Assembly (NCBI GenBank): GCA_018240525.1
Contig: JAFEFN010000001.1
Location: forward strand, 62,001-126,000
Reading direction: 5' to 3'
Length of the DNA stretch: 64,000 nucleotides
DNA from: Pseudomonadota bacterium
GTDB lineage: Bacteria; Pseudomonadota; Gammaproteobacteria; Steroidobacterales; Steroidobacteraceae
Shown here: positions 1 to 8,196 of the stretch, in pieces
Layout of the letters: every line of letters starts with the position of its first letter
How positions within the stretch are numbered: the first letter of the stretch is position 1
Notes under the pieces: generated by a model
What the model was told of the DNA's origin: nothing
The model's input: only the letters and a program-made list of their open reading frames with translations
Database searches by the model: none
Position numbers and translations under genes: made by a program

Positions 1-753
1 CTCGAGGAGCTGGCCGCCTCGGGCGAGTACCGCCGCGCGGCGCTCGATCACCTGGTGAGCATCTACGAAGCCCAGGGCGACTGGGCCAAGGCGCTGAAGA
101 TCTTCCATGAGCTGCCGGCCGCGGCGCAGGCCGAGCGCGCCCGCATCGCCGCGCACTACCTGTGCGAGCTGGCCGAGCAGGCGCTCGTGCAGGGGGATGC
201 CGAGCGCGCCGGCACGCTGCTGCGCCAGGCGCGCACGCACCATGCCGACCTGCCGCGCGCCGACATCCTGACCGCGCGCATCACCGATGGCTCGGGCGAT
301 GCGGCCGGCGCGCTGCTCTTGTACCTGCAGGCGCTGCAGGCCTCCCCGGGACTCGCGCTGGAAATCATCCCCGAGGTGCTGCTCATCGCCGGCCGTGCCG
401 GCGGCGGCGACGTGCTGCGCGAGGTCGGGCTGCGGCTGCAGCAGAGCGGCCGCGTCAGCCCCAGGCAGCTGGCCTGGATCCTCGCCACCGCCGTGCCGAT
501 GCCCCAGGTCACCCGCCTGCCGGACCTGTCCGCGGGCCTGGGCCTCGGTGTGGACTCGGCCGCCGAGGCCAGCTCGCTCAACGCGCTCCTCACCCGCATC
601 GGCGACACCGGCGGTCGTTACCAGTGCGACGAGTGCGGGCTGAACAGCGTGCGCTGGTACTGGCGCTGCCCGAAGTGCCACTCCTGGGACAGCCTGCACC
701 CGGCGGTGTTCAAGTGGGCCGAGCGCGCCGACGGTGCGGCGCGGCCCTCCTAG
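1..753 (+). CDS. lapB: LapB (YciM) LPS assembly regulator, 3' part
   Basis: The reading frame is open from base 1, so the 5' end lies outside the window; 250 residues are visible. They consist of helical TPR-like repeats followed by a C-terminal rubredoxin-like metal ribbon with two CxxC knuckles (CDEC and CPKC, about 15 residues apart). TPR repeats plus this ribbon are the signature of LapB/YciM, an inner-membrane-anchored cytoplasmic protein that in Enterobacteria presents LpxC to FtsH and so limits lipopolysaccharide synthesis. The N-terminal membrane anchor is not seen because it is upstream. galU follows 48 bp downstream on the same strand, so an envelope-polysaccharide operon is plausible. 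A GTG at base 55 is internal, not the start. Confidence 0.88.
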   Translation, partial: LEELAASGEYRRAALDHLVSIYEAQGDWAKALKIFHELPAAAQAERARIAAHYLCELAEQALVQGDAERAGTLLRQARTHHADLPRADILTARITDGSGDAAGALLLYLQALQASPGLALEIIPEVLLIAGRAGGGDVLREVGLRLQQSGRVSPRQLAWILATAVPMPQVTRLPDLSAGLGLGVDSAAEASSLNALLTRIGDTGGRYQCDECGLNSVRWYWRCPKCHSWDSLHPAVFKWAERADGAARPS

Positions 754-801
754 CGGCGCGACCCACGGAATCCAGGTAGTTTTTTTTCCGGAGAAGTCTC
801 G

Positions 802-1737
802 ATGAGGATGAGTTCGAAATCGCCAATCCGCACGGCGGTATTCCCCGTGGCCGGGCGGGGCACGCGCTTCCTGCCGGCGACCAAGGCCAGCCCGAAGGAG
901 ATGCTGCCGGTGGTCGACAAGCCCCTCATCCAGTACGCGGTCGAGGAGGCGCTCGCCGCCGGCGCGCGCCGCCTGGTGTTCGTGACCGGCGCCTCCAAGC
1001 GCGCCATCGAGGACCACTTCGACTCCGACCAGGAGCTGGAGACGATGCTGCAGCAGCAGGGCAAGAGCGACCTGCTGAACCAGCTGCGCAGCGTGCTGCC
1101 CTCCTATGCCTCCTGCATCTACATCCGCCAGCCGGCACCGCTCGGCCTCGGCCACGCGGTGCTCTGTGCGCAGCCGGCCGTGGGCGCCGAGCCGTTCTTC
1201 GTGCACCTGGCCGATGACCTGATCCAGTCCGAGGTCCCCTGCCTCGCCCAGATGGCAGAGGTCTACGAGGCCAAGCGCGCGAGCGTGCTCGGGGTGCAGG
1301 TCGTGCCCAGGAGCGACACCGACAAGTACGGCATCGTCGCCGTCGAGGCGGACCGCTCGCCGACCAGCCGCGTGCGCAGCATCGTGGAGAAGCCCAAGCC
1401 CTCGGTGGCGCCGTCGAACCTTGCGGTGGTCGGCCGTTACGTGCTGGCCCCGTCGATCTTCGAGCACCTCGACAAGATCGGCCGCGGGGCGGGCGGGGAG
1501 ATCCAGCTGACCGACGGGATCGCCGCGCTCATGCACGAGGAGGCCGTCTACGCCTACCGCTTCACGGGCAAGCGCTACGACTGTGGCAGCAAGCTCGGCT
1601 ACCTCCAGGCCACGGTCGAGTACGCGCTGGGCCACCCGGTGCTGGGCCGCGACTTCCGCAAGTACCTGGAGAATCTCGACCTGGACGCGATCGCCACGCC
1701 GGCCAGCACGCGGCGCCGGTCCCGGCGCAAGCGCTGA
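802..1737 (+). CDS. galU: UTP-glucose-1-phosphate uridylyltransferase
   Basis: This 311-residue protein makes UDP-glucose from UTP and glucose-1-phosphate in the cytoplasm, feeding LPS, exopolysaccharide and osmoprotectant synthesis. The N-terminal nucleotidyltransferase loop [17 protein letters not shown], the following [14 protein letters not shown] and a VEKPKP segment near residue 195 are characteristic of GalU. Length matches the family (about 290-310). Start chosen at ATG 802 behind a GGAGA ribosome binding site at about 790; a second in-frame ATG lies two codons later. The C-terminus ends in a short Arg/Lys-rich tail. It sits directly behind lapB, which fits an LPS-related operon, and a GC hairpin follows the stop codon. 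Confidence 0.95.
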   Translation: MRMSSKSPIRTAVFPVAGRGTRFLPATKASPKEMLPVVDKPLIQYAVEEALAAGARRLVFVTGASKRAIEDHFDSDQELETMLQQQGKSDLLNQLRSVLPSYASCIYIRQPAPLGLGHAVLCAQPAVGAEPFFVHLADDLIQSEVPCLAQMAEVYEAKRASVLGVQVVPRSDTDKYGIVAVEADRSPTSRVRSIVEKPKPSVAPSNLAVVGRYVLAPSIFEHLDKIGRGAGGEIQLTDGIAALMHEEAVYAYRFTGKRYDCGSKLGYLQATVEYALGHPVLGRDFRKYLENLDLDAIATPASTRRRSRRKR

Positions 1738-1742
1738 GGTCA

Positions 1743-1762
1743 CCGGCGCGCGCTTGCGCCGG
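1743..1762 (+). terminator. GC-rich hairpin after galU
   Basis: A perfect 7-bp stem (CCGGCGC / GCGCCGG) closes a 6-nt loop, starting five bases after the galU stop codon. There is no T-tract, so it could end transcription only weakly or with Rho. It precedes the well-formed ribosome binding site of the next gene. Confidence 0.35.
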
Positions 1763-1808
1763 GGCGGCCGCTGCGCGCACAGTCGGGGCTCACCTCAAGG
1801 AGGCGCCC

Positions 1809-2078
1809 ATGGCCAGCCGCCGTTCCAGCGATCGGACGCGAACCTCCGCCGATTCCCCCGGTGCCACTGCCGCGCCCCGGCGCAGGCCGGTGCCACCGAA
1901 GCCACCGTCACCCCCCGCCCTTACCGCCGAGGCCCGGCACGAGCTGATCGCCGTGGGCGCCTACCTGCGGGCCGAGCGGCGCGGCTTCGTGCACGGCCAC
2001 GCCGAGGAGGACTGGCTGGCCGCCGAGGCCGAGGTGGACGCGCTCCTCAAGGCGAACCCGGCGAGTCCTTCCCAGTAG
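1809..2078 (+). CDS. DUF2934 small protein
   Basis: An 89-residue basic protein with a Ser/Arg/Pro-rich N-terminal half (residues 1-38) and a C-terminal helix-rich segment, RHELIAVGAYLRAERRG followed by EEDWLAAEAEVD. That second part is the recognised DUF2934 motif, found in small proteobacterial proteins of unknown role. The start is firmly placed by a strong AAGGAGG ribosome binding site 6-7 bases upstream. Its last 32 bases overlap the convergent apbE gene. No signal peptide or membrane segment is visible, so it is probably cytoplasmic. Function unknown. Confidence 0.8.
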   Translation: MASRRSSDRTRTSADSPGATAAPRRRPVPPKPPSPPALTAEARHELIAVGAYLRAERRGFVHGHAEEDWLAAEAEVDALLKANPASPSQ

Positions 2079-3093
2079 CAGCCGGCTCCGGACGCGGGTT
2101 CGGGGGCCGCAGGCCGTTCGAGTACAGCACGTGGCCCTCCGGGGTCACGAAGACCGCATCGTACTCGGGCATGCGGTTGATGATCTCGAGCGCCTTCTCC
2201 GCGCCCAGCACGAAGGCGGTCTTCGACATGCCATCGGTCTGCGTGGCCGTCGGCGCGAGGATCGTGGCGCTGCGCACCTTGCTGGCCGAGTGTCCGGTGT
2301 GCGGATCGATGATGTGGTGGTAGCGCACGCCGTTCTCGTCGAAGAACCGTTCGTAGTCCCCCGAGGTTGACATCGCGCTGTCCGACAGCGGGATGCGCGT
2401 CACCACCTTCTGCGGGTTATCCGGGTGGCGGATCGCCACCAGCCACGGCCGGCCCATGTGGTCGCCGAGGATGCGCGTGTCGCCACCGGCGGTCACGACC
2501 GCGTGCTCGATCCCGCGGGCCTTGAGGATGTCGATGCCGCGGTCCACCGCGTAACCCTTGCCGATGCCGCCCAGGTCGATGCGCATGCCCGGGTGCTCGA
2601 AGCGCACCGTGTGGTGCGCCTCGTCCAGGAGCATGTTGCGCCAGTTGACCGCCGGCAGCGCATCCTTGATCTGGGCCTCGTTGGGGTGCACGTGGCCGGG
2701 GAAGTTGTAGAGGTAGCCGACGCTGGCATAGGTGATGTCGAAGGCGCCCTCGGTGATCTGCGAGTAGTGGGTGGACAGCTTGATCAGGTCGAACAGTTCC
2801 TTGTCGACCTGCACCGGCTCGCGGTTGGCGCGCGCGTTGATCTGCGAAAGCTGGCTCTCGGGCTTGTAGTGGCTCATCAGCTCATCGATGCGCCGCATCT
2901 CCCCCATCACCGCGTCGATGCACTCATTGCCGCGCGCCTCGTCCTGGGCCCACAGCTGCACGTAGACGCGCGTGCCCATGATCGCCTCGGTGCGCTCGTA
3001 CCACTCCGCCGAGGCCACCCGCGGCAGGGCCGCCGCCAACAGCACACCTAACAGTATCCGGCACGCGGAGGTCGGCATCGCTGGCACCTTCAT
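2047..3093 (-). CDS. apbE: FAD:protein FMN transferase (ApbE family)
   Basis: A 348-residue exported flavin transferase. ApbE proteins use FAD and Mg2+ to attach FMN covalently to Thr/Ser residues of periplasm-facing proteins such as Rnf/Nqr subunits. An N-terminal signal peptide of about 29 residues (LLGVLLAAALPRVASA) is followed by the family landmarks: IMGTRVYVQLW, the DLGGIGKGYAVDRG nucleotide motif around residue 175, a TAGGDTR segment and a C-terminal DGMSKTAFVLG. Start 3093 is the furthest ATG; ATG 3078, preceded by AAGGTG, is an equally good start and gives a tidier signal peptide. No obvious target protein is encoded nearby. The tail overlaps the DUF2934 gene by 32 bp. Confidence 0.92.
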   Translation of the reverse strand: MKVPAMPTSACRILLGVLLAAALPRVASAEWYERTEAIMGTRVYVQLWAQDEARGNECIDAVMGEMRRIDELMSHYKPESQLSQINARANREPVQVDKELFDLIKLSTHYSQITEGAFDITYASVGYLYNFPGHVHPNEAQIKDALPAVNWRNMLLDEAHHTVRFEHPGMRIDLGGIGKGYAVDRGIDILKARGIEHAVVTAGGDTRILGDHMGRPWLVAIRHPDNPQKVVTRIPLSDSAMSTSGDYERFFDENGVRYHHIIDPHTGHSASKVRSATILAPTATQTDGMSKTAFVLGAEKALEIINRMPEYDAVFVTPEGHVLYSNGLRPPNPRPEPAATGKDSPGSP

Positions 3094-3123
3094 GAACGAT
3101 TCTTAATAAGGACAGGGTACTGG

Positions 3124-3159
3124 CCGCGTCCCCGCGCGGCCAGCCGGCCGGGGACGCGG
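3124..3159. repeat. 10-bp inverted repeat between divergent genes
   Basis: CCGCGTCCCC at 3124-3133 is mirrored exactly by GGGGACGCGG at 3150-3159 with a 16-nt centre. It lies in the gap between divergent apbE and the DUF3761-repeat gene. It could form a cruciform or RNA hairpin, or be a protein-binding site; its role is not shown. Confidence 0.4.
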
Positions 3160-3183
3160 TATCCCGGGCTTCGCGGAGTGCGC

Positions 3184-3205
3184 TATTCTGGCCGCCCCTA
3201 GAATA
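3184..3205 (+). promoter_or_regulatory. candidate -10 box inside a short palindrome
   Basis: TATTCT (3184-3189) and AGAATA (3200-3205) form an inverted repeat spaced by 10 nt. The overlapping hexamer TAGAAT at 3199-3204 matches the sigma70 -10 consensus at five of six positions and lies about 30 bp before the ATG at 3233. No good -35 hexamer is visible, so the promoter call is weak; the palindrome may be an operator. Confidence 0.3.
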
Positions 3206-3232
3206 ATGCGGGTACTCGCGCGGAGCACTGCA

Positions 3233-4186
3233 ATGAACGTAACAAAGTTCCAAGGTCTTCTGTACGGCACGATGCTGGGCACGGCGCTGCTGGCCTCTTC
3301 CTCGCTCGCGAGCGCGCAGGATGCCAGCGCTACGACGGTGACCTGCAACGACGGCACCACTTCTCACGGCGGCCGCGGTGCCTGCAGCGGCCACGGCGGC
3401 GTCAACAAGTCCGCCGCGGCCAGCTCGTCCGCCGCGGCGCCGGCGGCCTCGAGTTCAGGCTCCAGCTCCGGCGGCGGCCCGGTGGCGTGCAAGGACGGCA
3501 CGACCTCGGCCAAGTCCGGCCGCGGCGCCTGCAGCGGTCACGGCGGCGTCGACAAGTCGGCGAGCGCGCCGACGGCGACCGCTGCCGCCCCGGCCCCCGC
3601 GGCAACCCCCTCCACCGCAGCCGCGGCGACGGCGACGACGGCGAGCAGCACCGGTCCGGTGACCTGCAAGGACGGCACGACCTCGGCCAAGGGGGGCCGC
3701 GGCGCCTGCTCCGGCCATGGCGGGGTCAACAAGGGCGCGCCGGCGGCCAGTGCGGCGCCGGCAGCGCCCGCTGCAACGGCCGCAACGGCGTCCACGGCCC
3801 CGGCCAGCGCGAGCGGCGGCCCGGTCCCGTGCAATGACGGCACGACCTCGCCGAAGGGCGGGCGCGGTGCCTGTTCGGGCCATGGCGGCATCAACAAGAG
3901 CGGTGCGGCGCAGCCGAATGCGCCGGCCCCCGCGCCGGCTGCTGCGGCCCCCGCGGCCGCGGCCACCACGGCGGCTGCTCCGGCGAACACCATGACGCGC
4001 AACGCGCCGGCGGCACAGCCGGCCCCCGGTGGCGGACCCGGCCAGGTCTGGGTGAACACCGACAGCAACGTGTACCACTGCCCCTCGGATGTCTGGTACG
4101 GCCGCACGAAGCAGGGCAAGTACATGACGGAAGCGGCGGCCAAGGCGGCCGGTGCGCATGCCGATCACGGCAAGGCGTGCTCCTGA
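3233..4186 (+). CDS. secreted protein with four tandem DUF3761-type repeats
   Basis: A 317-residue exported protein. After a signal peptide ending near ASAQ (about residue 28) come four copies of a 22-residue motif, C-x-DGTTS-x(2,3)[13 protein letters not shown], at residues 38-59, 86-108, 145-167 and 200-222. They are separated by 26-37-residue linkers made almost only of Ala, Pro, Ser and Thr. A different C-terminal module (about residues 270-317) reads [12 protein letters not shown], then [11 protein letters not shown], and ends HADHGKAC. The repeat resembles DUF3761, usually present once. Each repeat carries two Cys, which could pair or bind metal. Start chosen at ATG 3233 behind GGAG (3222-3225) because it gives a proper signal peptide; an upstream ATG at 3206 is in frame. 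Function unknown. Confidence 0.85.
   Translation: MNVTKFQGLLYGTMLGTALLASSSLASAQDASATTVTCNDGTTSHGGRGACSGHGGVNKSAAASSSAAAPAASSSGSSSGGGPVACKDGTTSAKSGRGACSGHGGVDKSASAPTATAAAPAPAATPSTAAAATATTASSTGPVTCKDGTTSAKGGRGACSGHGGVNKGAPAASAAPAAPAATAATASTAPASASGGPVPCNDGTTSPKGGRGACSGHGGINKSGAAQPNAPAPAPAAAAPAAAATTAAAPANTMTRNAPAAQPAPGGGPGQVWVNTDSNVYHCPSDVWYGRTKQGKYMTEAAAKAAGAHADHGKACS
3344..3898 (+). repeat. four-copy coding repeat (DUF3761 motif)
   Basis: Four 66-69-bp coding units at 3344-3409, 3488-3556, 3665-3733 and 3830-3898 encode the Gly/Cys/His motif of the secreted protein. The units are much more alike than the low-complexity linkers between them, which suggests duplication of one domain with selection on the motif. 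Confidence 0.85.
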
Positions 4187-4278
4187 GGTCCTAGCGGCGC
4201 GGTGCGCGCGGCGGCGCGCGCACCGGCTCGGGGTGGCCGGCAGCACGGATCGATGGATGGGTGCTGCGCGGTTCCTGC

Positions 4279-5130
4279 TCAGGTACCCGCGGCGAAGGTG
4301 TCGCAGCCCTCGATGGTGCCGCCGGTGAGGCCGCGCTTGAACCACGCGGTGCGCTCAGCCGCGCTGCCGTGGGTGAAGGACTCGGGCACGACGTAGCCGC
4401 GGGCACGCTTCTGCAGCGTGTCGTCGCCGACGGCGGCGGCCGCGCGCAGCGCGGCGTCCACGTCGCCCTCCTCGAGGATGTGTTTGGTCTGGTCGGCGTG
4501 CTTCGCCCAGACGCCGGCGAAGCAGTCCGCCTGCAGTTCCAGGCGCACCGAGAGCTGGTTGGCCTGCGCTTCGGGTGCGCGCTGCTGGGCGGCGCGCACC
4601 TTGTCGGCGATGCCGAGCAGGTTCTGCACGTGGTGCCCCACCTCGTGCGCCAGCACGTAGGCCTGGGCGAACTGGCCGGGTGCGTGGAACTCCTGGGCAA
4701 GCTGCTGGTAGAAGGACAGGTCCAGGTACACCTTGCGGTCGAGCGGGCAGTAGAAGGGCCCGGCGGCGGCGCTGCCGGTGCCGCAGGCGGTCGGCATCTG
4801 CTCGCGGTACAGCACCAGCTTGGGCGGATCGTAGGTCATGCCGTTGGCCTGGAAGATCGCGCTCCAGGTGTCCTCGGTCTCGCCGAGCACGGCCGCGATG
4901 AAGCGGCCCTGCTCATCCTGCGGCGTGCCCTCGACCGCGGTCGGTGCCTGCTGGGTGTCGGGAACCGAGCTCACCAGGCCCAGCATCACGCGCGGGTCGA
5001 TGCCCAGGAAGTACGCAGCGACCAGGGCGAGGAGGGTCCCGCCGATGCCGAGCTTCAGGCCCCGGCCGCCGCCGGTGCTGCCGCGCACGTCCTCGACATT
5101 GCTGCTTTCGCGAAGATCATCCCAGCGCAC
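4279..5130 (-). CDS. ypfJ: YpfJ-type neutral zinc metallopeptidase
   Basis: A 283-residue membrane-anchored peptidase homologue. It begins with a soluble Arg/Asp-rich segment containing SSNVEDVRG, then one membrane helix at about residues 27-46 (LGIGGTLLALVAAYFLGID), then a periplasmic catalytic domain with the zinc motif HEVGHH near residue 163 and a downstream ELQADCFAG segment that supplies the third ligand. These features and the length define the YpfJ family, whose substrate is unknown. The start is GTG, chosen because GGGAG lies 8 bases upstream and the product begins with the family-typical MRW-D segment. The coding strand is opposite to the preceding gene, and the two converge. Confidence 0.9.
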   Translation of the reverse strand: MRWDDLRESSNVEDVRGSTGGGRGLKLGIGGTLLALVAAYFLGIDPRVMLGLVSSVPDTQQAPTAVEGTPQDEQGRFIAAVLGETEDTWSAIFQANGMTYDPPKLVLYREQMPTACGTGSAAAGPFYCPLDRKVYLDLSFYQQLAQEFHAPGQFAQAYVLAHEVGHHVQNLLGIADKVRAAQQRAPEAQANQLSVRLELQADCFAGVWAKHADQTKHILEEGDVDAALRAAAAVGDDTLQKRARGYVVPESFTHGSAAERTAWFKRGLTGGTIEGCDTFAAGT

Positions 5131-5201
5131 GGCATGGCTCCCAGGTTGGATTCGCCGGCACGCTAGCGCGGCCTGCGCGGGCGGCGCAAGTCAGTGCCCG
5201 C

Positions 5202-6143
5202 CTAATGCGCGCCGCCGACCGCGCGCGGCGGCGGGTTCAGCGAGTAGTAGACCGATTCGGTGAAGGCATCGGTGTCGACGAAGGCCTTCGGCTTGGCGTA
5301 CCGATCGCTCCAGGCCCCGAGGACCTTCTCCTTCTTCATCTGCTCGAGGCTCTTCCCGGCCTTGATTGCGCCGGCGACCACGGCCGTGGTGTCCTCCAGC
5401 ATCTTCAGGTACTCGCGCAGGTCCTCCACGCTTGCGACCTCGCCATGCCCGGGGATGATCCGGGTCCCGGCGGGCACGGCGCGGATGACGTCGGCGCACG
5501 CGCCGATCATGCCGCGCACGTTGCCGCCGCCTTGCACGTCGATGAACGGGAAGCCATAGCGCACGTAGATGTCCCCCATGTGCACCACCTTCGCACTCGG
5601 GAAGAACACCACGGAATCCCCGTCGGTGTGGGCGCGCGGGTAATGGTGGACGCGCACCTGCATGCCGTTGACGTGCACCGTGAGCTCGTCGGCGTACGTG
5701 ACCGTCGGCAGGGCGCCGGCGGGGGCTGCCTTCGTCTCCATGGAGATCGAGCCGCCATTGCCGGCCATGCCGCCGCGCTCGAGGCGCGGGCGCAGGTTGT
5801 CGTGCGCGATGATCACCGCGCCGCCCTGCGCGAAGGGCAGGTTCGCGTCGGTGTGGTCGAAATGGTAGTGGGTGTTCACGACGAAGCGCACCGGCTGGTC
5901 CGCCCCCAGGCCCTTGAGGGTGGCGCGGATCTTGTCCGCGACCCCGGCAAAGTCGTCGTCGACCAGGAGCACCCCGTCCGGGCCGGTGGCCGCGGCGACG
6001 TTGCCGCCAACGCCCTGCAGCAGGTAGAGGCTCGGGGCGAGCTGCTCGCTCTTGATCTGGACCTTGCTGTAATCCTGCTCCTGGGCGGGGAGCGCCGGCG
6101 CGACGGCGGCGAGGATGCACAGGACGAGCAGGCGCTGGCGCAT
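5202..6143 (-). CDS. periplasmic metallo-beta-lactamase-fold hydrolase
   Basis: A 313-residue exported hydrolase of the metallo-beta-lactamase superfamily. A signal peptide ends near PALPAQ (about residue 21). The zinc site is intact: HYHFDH, a later PRAHTDGD histidine, an MGD aspartate, and a C-terminal IIPGHG histidine. The overall pattern resembles the cyclase-like or subclass-B3-like group in which each family member has its own substrate. Start chosen at ATG 6143 with GAGG upstream; an in-frame TTG at 6152 is less likely. A paralogue with the same architecture lies at 23074-24012. The substrate cannot be read from the sequence, and nothing indicates antibiotic hydrolysis. Confidence 0.85.
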   Translation of the reverse strand: MRQRLLVLCILAAVAPALPAQEQDYSKVQIKSEQLAPSLYLLQGVGGNVAAATGPDGVLLVDDDFAGVADKIRATLKGLGADQPVRFVVNTHYHFDHTDANLPFAQGGAVIIAHDNLRPRLERGGMAGNGGSISMETKAAPAGALPTVTYADELTVHVNGMQVRVHHYPRAHTDGDSVVFFPSAKVVHMGDIYVRYGFPFIDVQGGGNVRGMIGACADVIRAVPAGTRIIPGHGEVASVEDLREYLKMLEDTTAVVAGAIKAGKSLEQMKKEKVLGAWSDRYAKPKAFVDTDAFTESVYYSLNPPPRAVGGAH

Positions 6144-6281
6144 GGATTCCAACCTCGCAGTCCGACACGGGAGTGTGGCGATGCTAGCACAGGCGCGCGC
6201 GGCTGCCGGCCGGACCGCCCGGCTTGACGTACACTATCAAGGATGAGCGGCCGGCATCCGGCACGCACGGCGGGAGGCGGC

Positions 6282-7148
6282 GTGACTCTGGCGGGAAAGA
6301 CCCTGTTCATCACCGGCGCGAGCCGCGGCATCGGCCTGGCGATCGCACTGCGCGCCGCGCGCGACGGCGCCAACATCGCCGTCGCCGCCAAGACCGCCGA
6401 GCCGCACCCGAAGCTGCCCGGCACCATCTACACCGCGGCCGAGGAGATCGAGCGCGCCGGTGGCAAGGCGCTGCCGATGGTGGTCGACGTGCGCGACGAA
6501 GCCAGCGTCACGGCGGCGGTGCAGCGCTGCGCCGCGACCTTCGGCGGCATCGACATCTGCGTGAACAACGCCTCGGCCATCAACCTGTCGGGCACCGAGC
6601 AGATCGACATGAAGCGCTACGACCTGATCCAGCAGATCAACACGCGCGGCACCTTCCTCACCTCGCGCGCCTGCCTGCCGTACCTGAAGAAGGCCGCCAA
6701 CCCGCACATCCTGACGCTGTCGCCGCCGCTGGACTTCAAGCCGCAGTGGTTCGCCAACCACCTAGCCTATTCACTATCCAAGTTCGGCATGTCGCTGTGC
6801 ATGATGGGGCTGGCCGAGGAGTACCGTGCGCAGGGCATCGCCTGCAACGCGCTCTGGCCGCGCACCACCATCGCCACGGCGGCGTTGGAATTTGCGCTGG
6901 GGGGCAAGGGCATGCTGCAGCGCTCGCGCACCCCCGAGGTGATGGCCGATGCGGCGCACGTCATCCTCACCCGCCCGGCGCGCGAGTGCACCGGGCAGTT
7001 TTTCATCGACGACGCCGTGTTGTACGAGGCCGGGGTGCGCGACTTCGAGCGCTACAGCGTGCAGCCGGGCAGCACGCTGTACGCGGACCTGTTCGTCGAC
7101 CGCGCGCTGCCGGTGCCCCCGGGCGTGAAGCTTGAGTTCCTGATGTGA
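6282..7148 (+). CDS. SDR oxidoreductase, HSDL2-like
   Basis: A 288-residue short-chain dehydrogenase/reductase of the hydroxysteroid-dehydrogenase-like-2 type. It shows the NAD(P) loop TGASRGIG, the structural NNAS motif and the catalytic YSLSK pair. The usual catalytic Ser is in the LSPPLDF strand. The VAAKTAEPHPKLPGTI segment after beta-strand 2 is typical of the HSDL2 group and suggests NADP preference. Start chosen at GTG 6282 because GGGAGG lies just upstream and the fold begins there; ATG 6243 would add 13 residues. Substrate is unknown; fatty or steroid-like alcohols are possible. The next gene begins 10 bp downstream, forming a run of three catabolic-looking genes. Confidence 0.87.
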   Translation: MTLAGKTLFITGASRGIGLAIALRAARDGANIAVAAKTAEPHPKLPGTIYTAAEEIERAGGKALPMVVDVRDEASVTAAVQRCAATFGGIDICVNNASAINLSGTEQIDMKRYDLIQQINTRGTFLTSRACLPYLKKAANPHILTLSPPLDFKPQWFANHLAYSLSKFGMSLCMMGLAEEYRAQGIACNALWPRTTIATAALEFALGGKGMLQRSRTPEVMADAAHVILTRPARECTGQFFIDDAVLYEAGVRDFERYSVQPGSTLYADLFVDRALPVPPGVKLEFLM

Positions 7149-7158
7149 AAGAGGGCGC

Positions 7159-8190
7159 ATGAGCACTCCACAGGCCATCAACCGCCGCTTCGTGCTGGCG
7201 CGGCGCCCGCGCGGCGAGCCGACCGCGGAGGACTTCCTGCTCGAGAAGCATCCGGTCCCCGCCGCCGGCCCGCAGCAGCTGCTGCTGCGCACGCGCTACC
7301 TGTCGCTGGACCCTTACATGCGCGGGCGCATGAACGATGCGCCCTCGTACGTCCCGCCGGTGAAGCTCGGCGAGGTCATGACCGGTCAGACCGTGAGCGT
7401 GGTGGAGGCCTCCAACGTCGAGGGTTTCCAGGTGGGCGACCTGGTCACCGCCGTCGCCGGCTGGCAGGACTACGCGGTCGTCGATGCGAAGCACGTGGTC
7501 AAGATCGATCCCTCGATCCCGCGGCCCTCGTATGCCCTGGGGGTGCTGGGTATGCCCGGGCTGACCGCCTATGTCGGGCTGCTGGACATCGGCCAGCCCA
7601 AGGCCGGCGACACCGTGGTGGTGGGCGCCGCAACCGGGGCGGTCGGCTCGATCGTCGGGCAGCTTGCCAAGCTCAAGGGCTGCCGCGTGGTCGGGGTCGC
7701 CGGCGGTGCCGAGAAGTGCGGGTACGCGGTCGACACGCTCGGATTCGATGCCTGCCTGGACCATCGTGACCCGAATCTGCGCGATGCGCTCGCTGCGGCC
7801 TGCCCGCAGGGAGTCGACGTCTATTTCGAGAACGTCGGCGGGGTGACGCTGGCCGCGGTCGTGCCGCTGCTCAACATCGGCGCGCGCATCCCCGTGTGCG
7901 GCTTGGTTTCCTGGTACAACCTCGAGCAGCTGCCGCCCGGGCCGGACCGCCTGCCGCAGTTTTTGACGCAGGTACTGAAGAAGCGCCTGCGCGTGCAGGG
8001 CTTCATCATCTTCGATCACTTTGACCGCACCGCCGCCTTCACCCAGGACATGGGCACCTGGCTGAAGGAGGGGCGCATCAAGTACCGCGAGCAGCTCATC
8101 GACGGACTTGAGAATGCGCCGCAGGGCCTGATCGGCCTGCTGCGGGGGGAAAACTTCGGCAAGCTCGTGGTGCGCGTGTCCGGCAGCTGA
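7159..8190 (+). CDS. zinc-free MDR NADP-dependent reductase (CurA/PTGR type)
   Basis: A 343-residue medium-chain reductase of the type that reduces activated double bonds (curcumin reductase CurA, prostaglandin or leukotriene reductases). The N-terminal LSLDPYMRGRM motif, GEVMTGQTV, the MPGLTAYVGLLDIG helix and the nucleotide loop VVVGAATGAVGS are hallmarks. There is no catalytic-zinc Cys/His set, as expected. GAGGG precedes the ATG. It follows the SDR by 10 bp and is followed at 7 bp by a DsbA-fold isomerase, so the three are likely co-transcribed. Together they would oxidise an alcohol, reduce an enone and isomerise a ring or glutathione adduct; the pathway is my inference. Confidence 0.9.
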   Translation: MSTPQAINRRFVLARRPRGEPTAEDFLLEKHPVPAAGPQQLLLRTRYLSLDPYMRGRMNDAPSYVPPVKLGEVMTGQTVSVVEASNVEGFQVGDLVTAVAGWQDYAVVDAKHVVKIDPSIPRPSYALGVLGMPGLTAYVGLLDIGQPKAGDTVVVGAATGAVGSIVGQLAKLKGCRVVGVAGGAEKCGYAVDTLGFDACLDHRDPNLRDALAAACPQGVDVYFENVGGVTLAAVVPLLNIGARIPVCGLVSWYNLEQLPPGPDRLPQFLTQVLKKRLRVQGFIIFDHFDRTAAFTQDMGTWLKEGRIKYREQLIDGLENAPQGLIGLLRGENFGKLVVRVSGS

Positions 8191-8196
8191 GGCAGC

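Noticed and set aside
3344..3898. CRISPR-like appearance of the evenly spaced repeats
   Set aside because: The repeats are codon-length units in frame, encode a protein motif and are separated by low-complexity coding sequence of varying length.
5202..6143. Antibiotic-resistance beta-lactamase
   Set aside because: The fold is shared by many hydrolases, and neither MBL copy shows features that prove beta-lactam hydrolysis.
6224..6240. TTGACG and TACACTAT upstream of the SDR gene as a promoter
   Set aside because: The two elements are adjacent instead of 16-18 bp apart, so they do not form a standard sigma70 promoter; no firm call is possible.
7003..8019. Long minus-strand open frame opposite the MDR reductase gene
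   Set aside because: It is a GC-rich shadow frame with no family motifs, and the plus-strand gene has full reductase motifs and a ribosome binding site.
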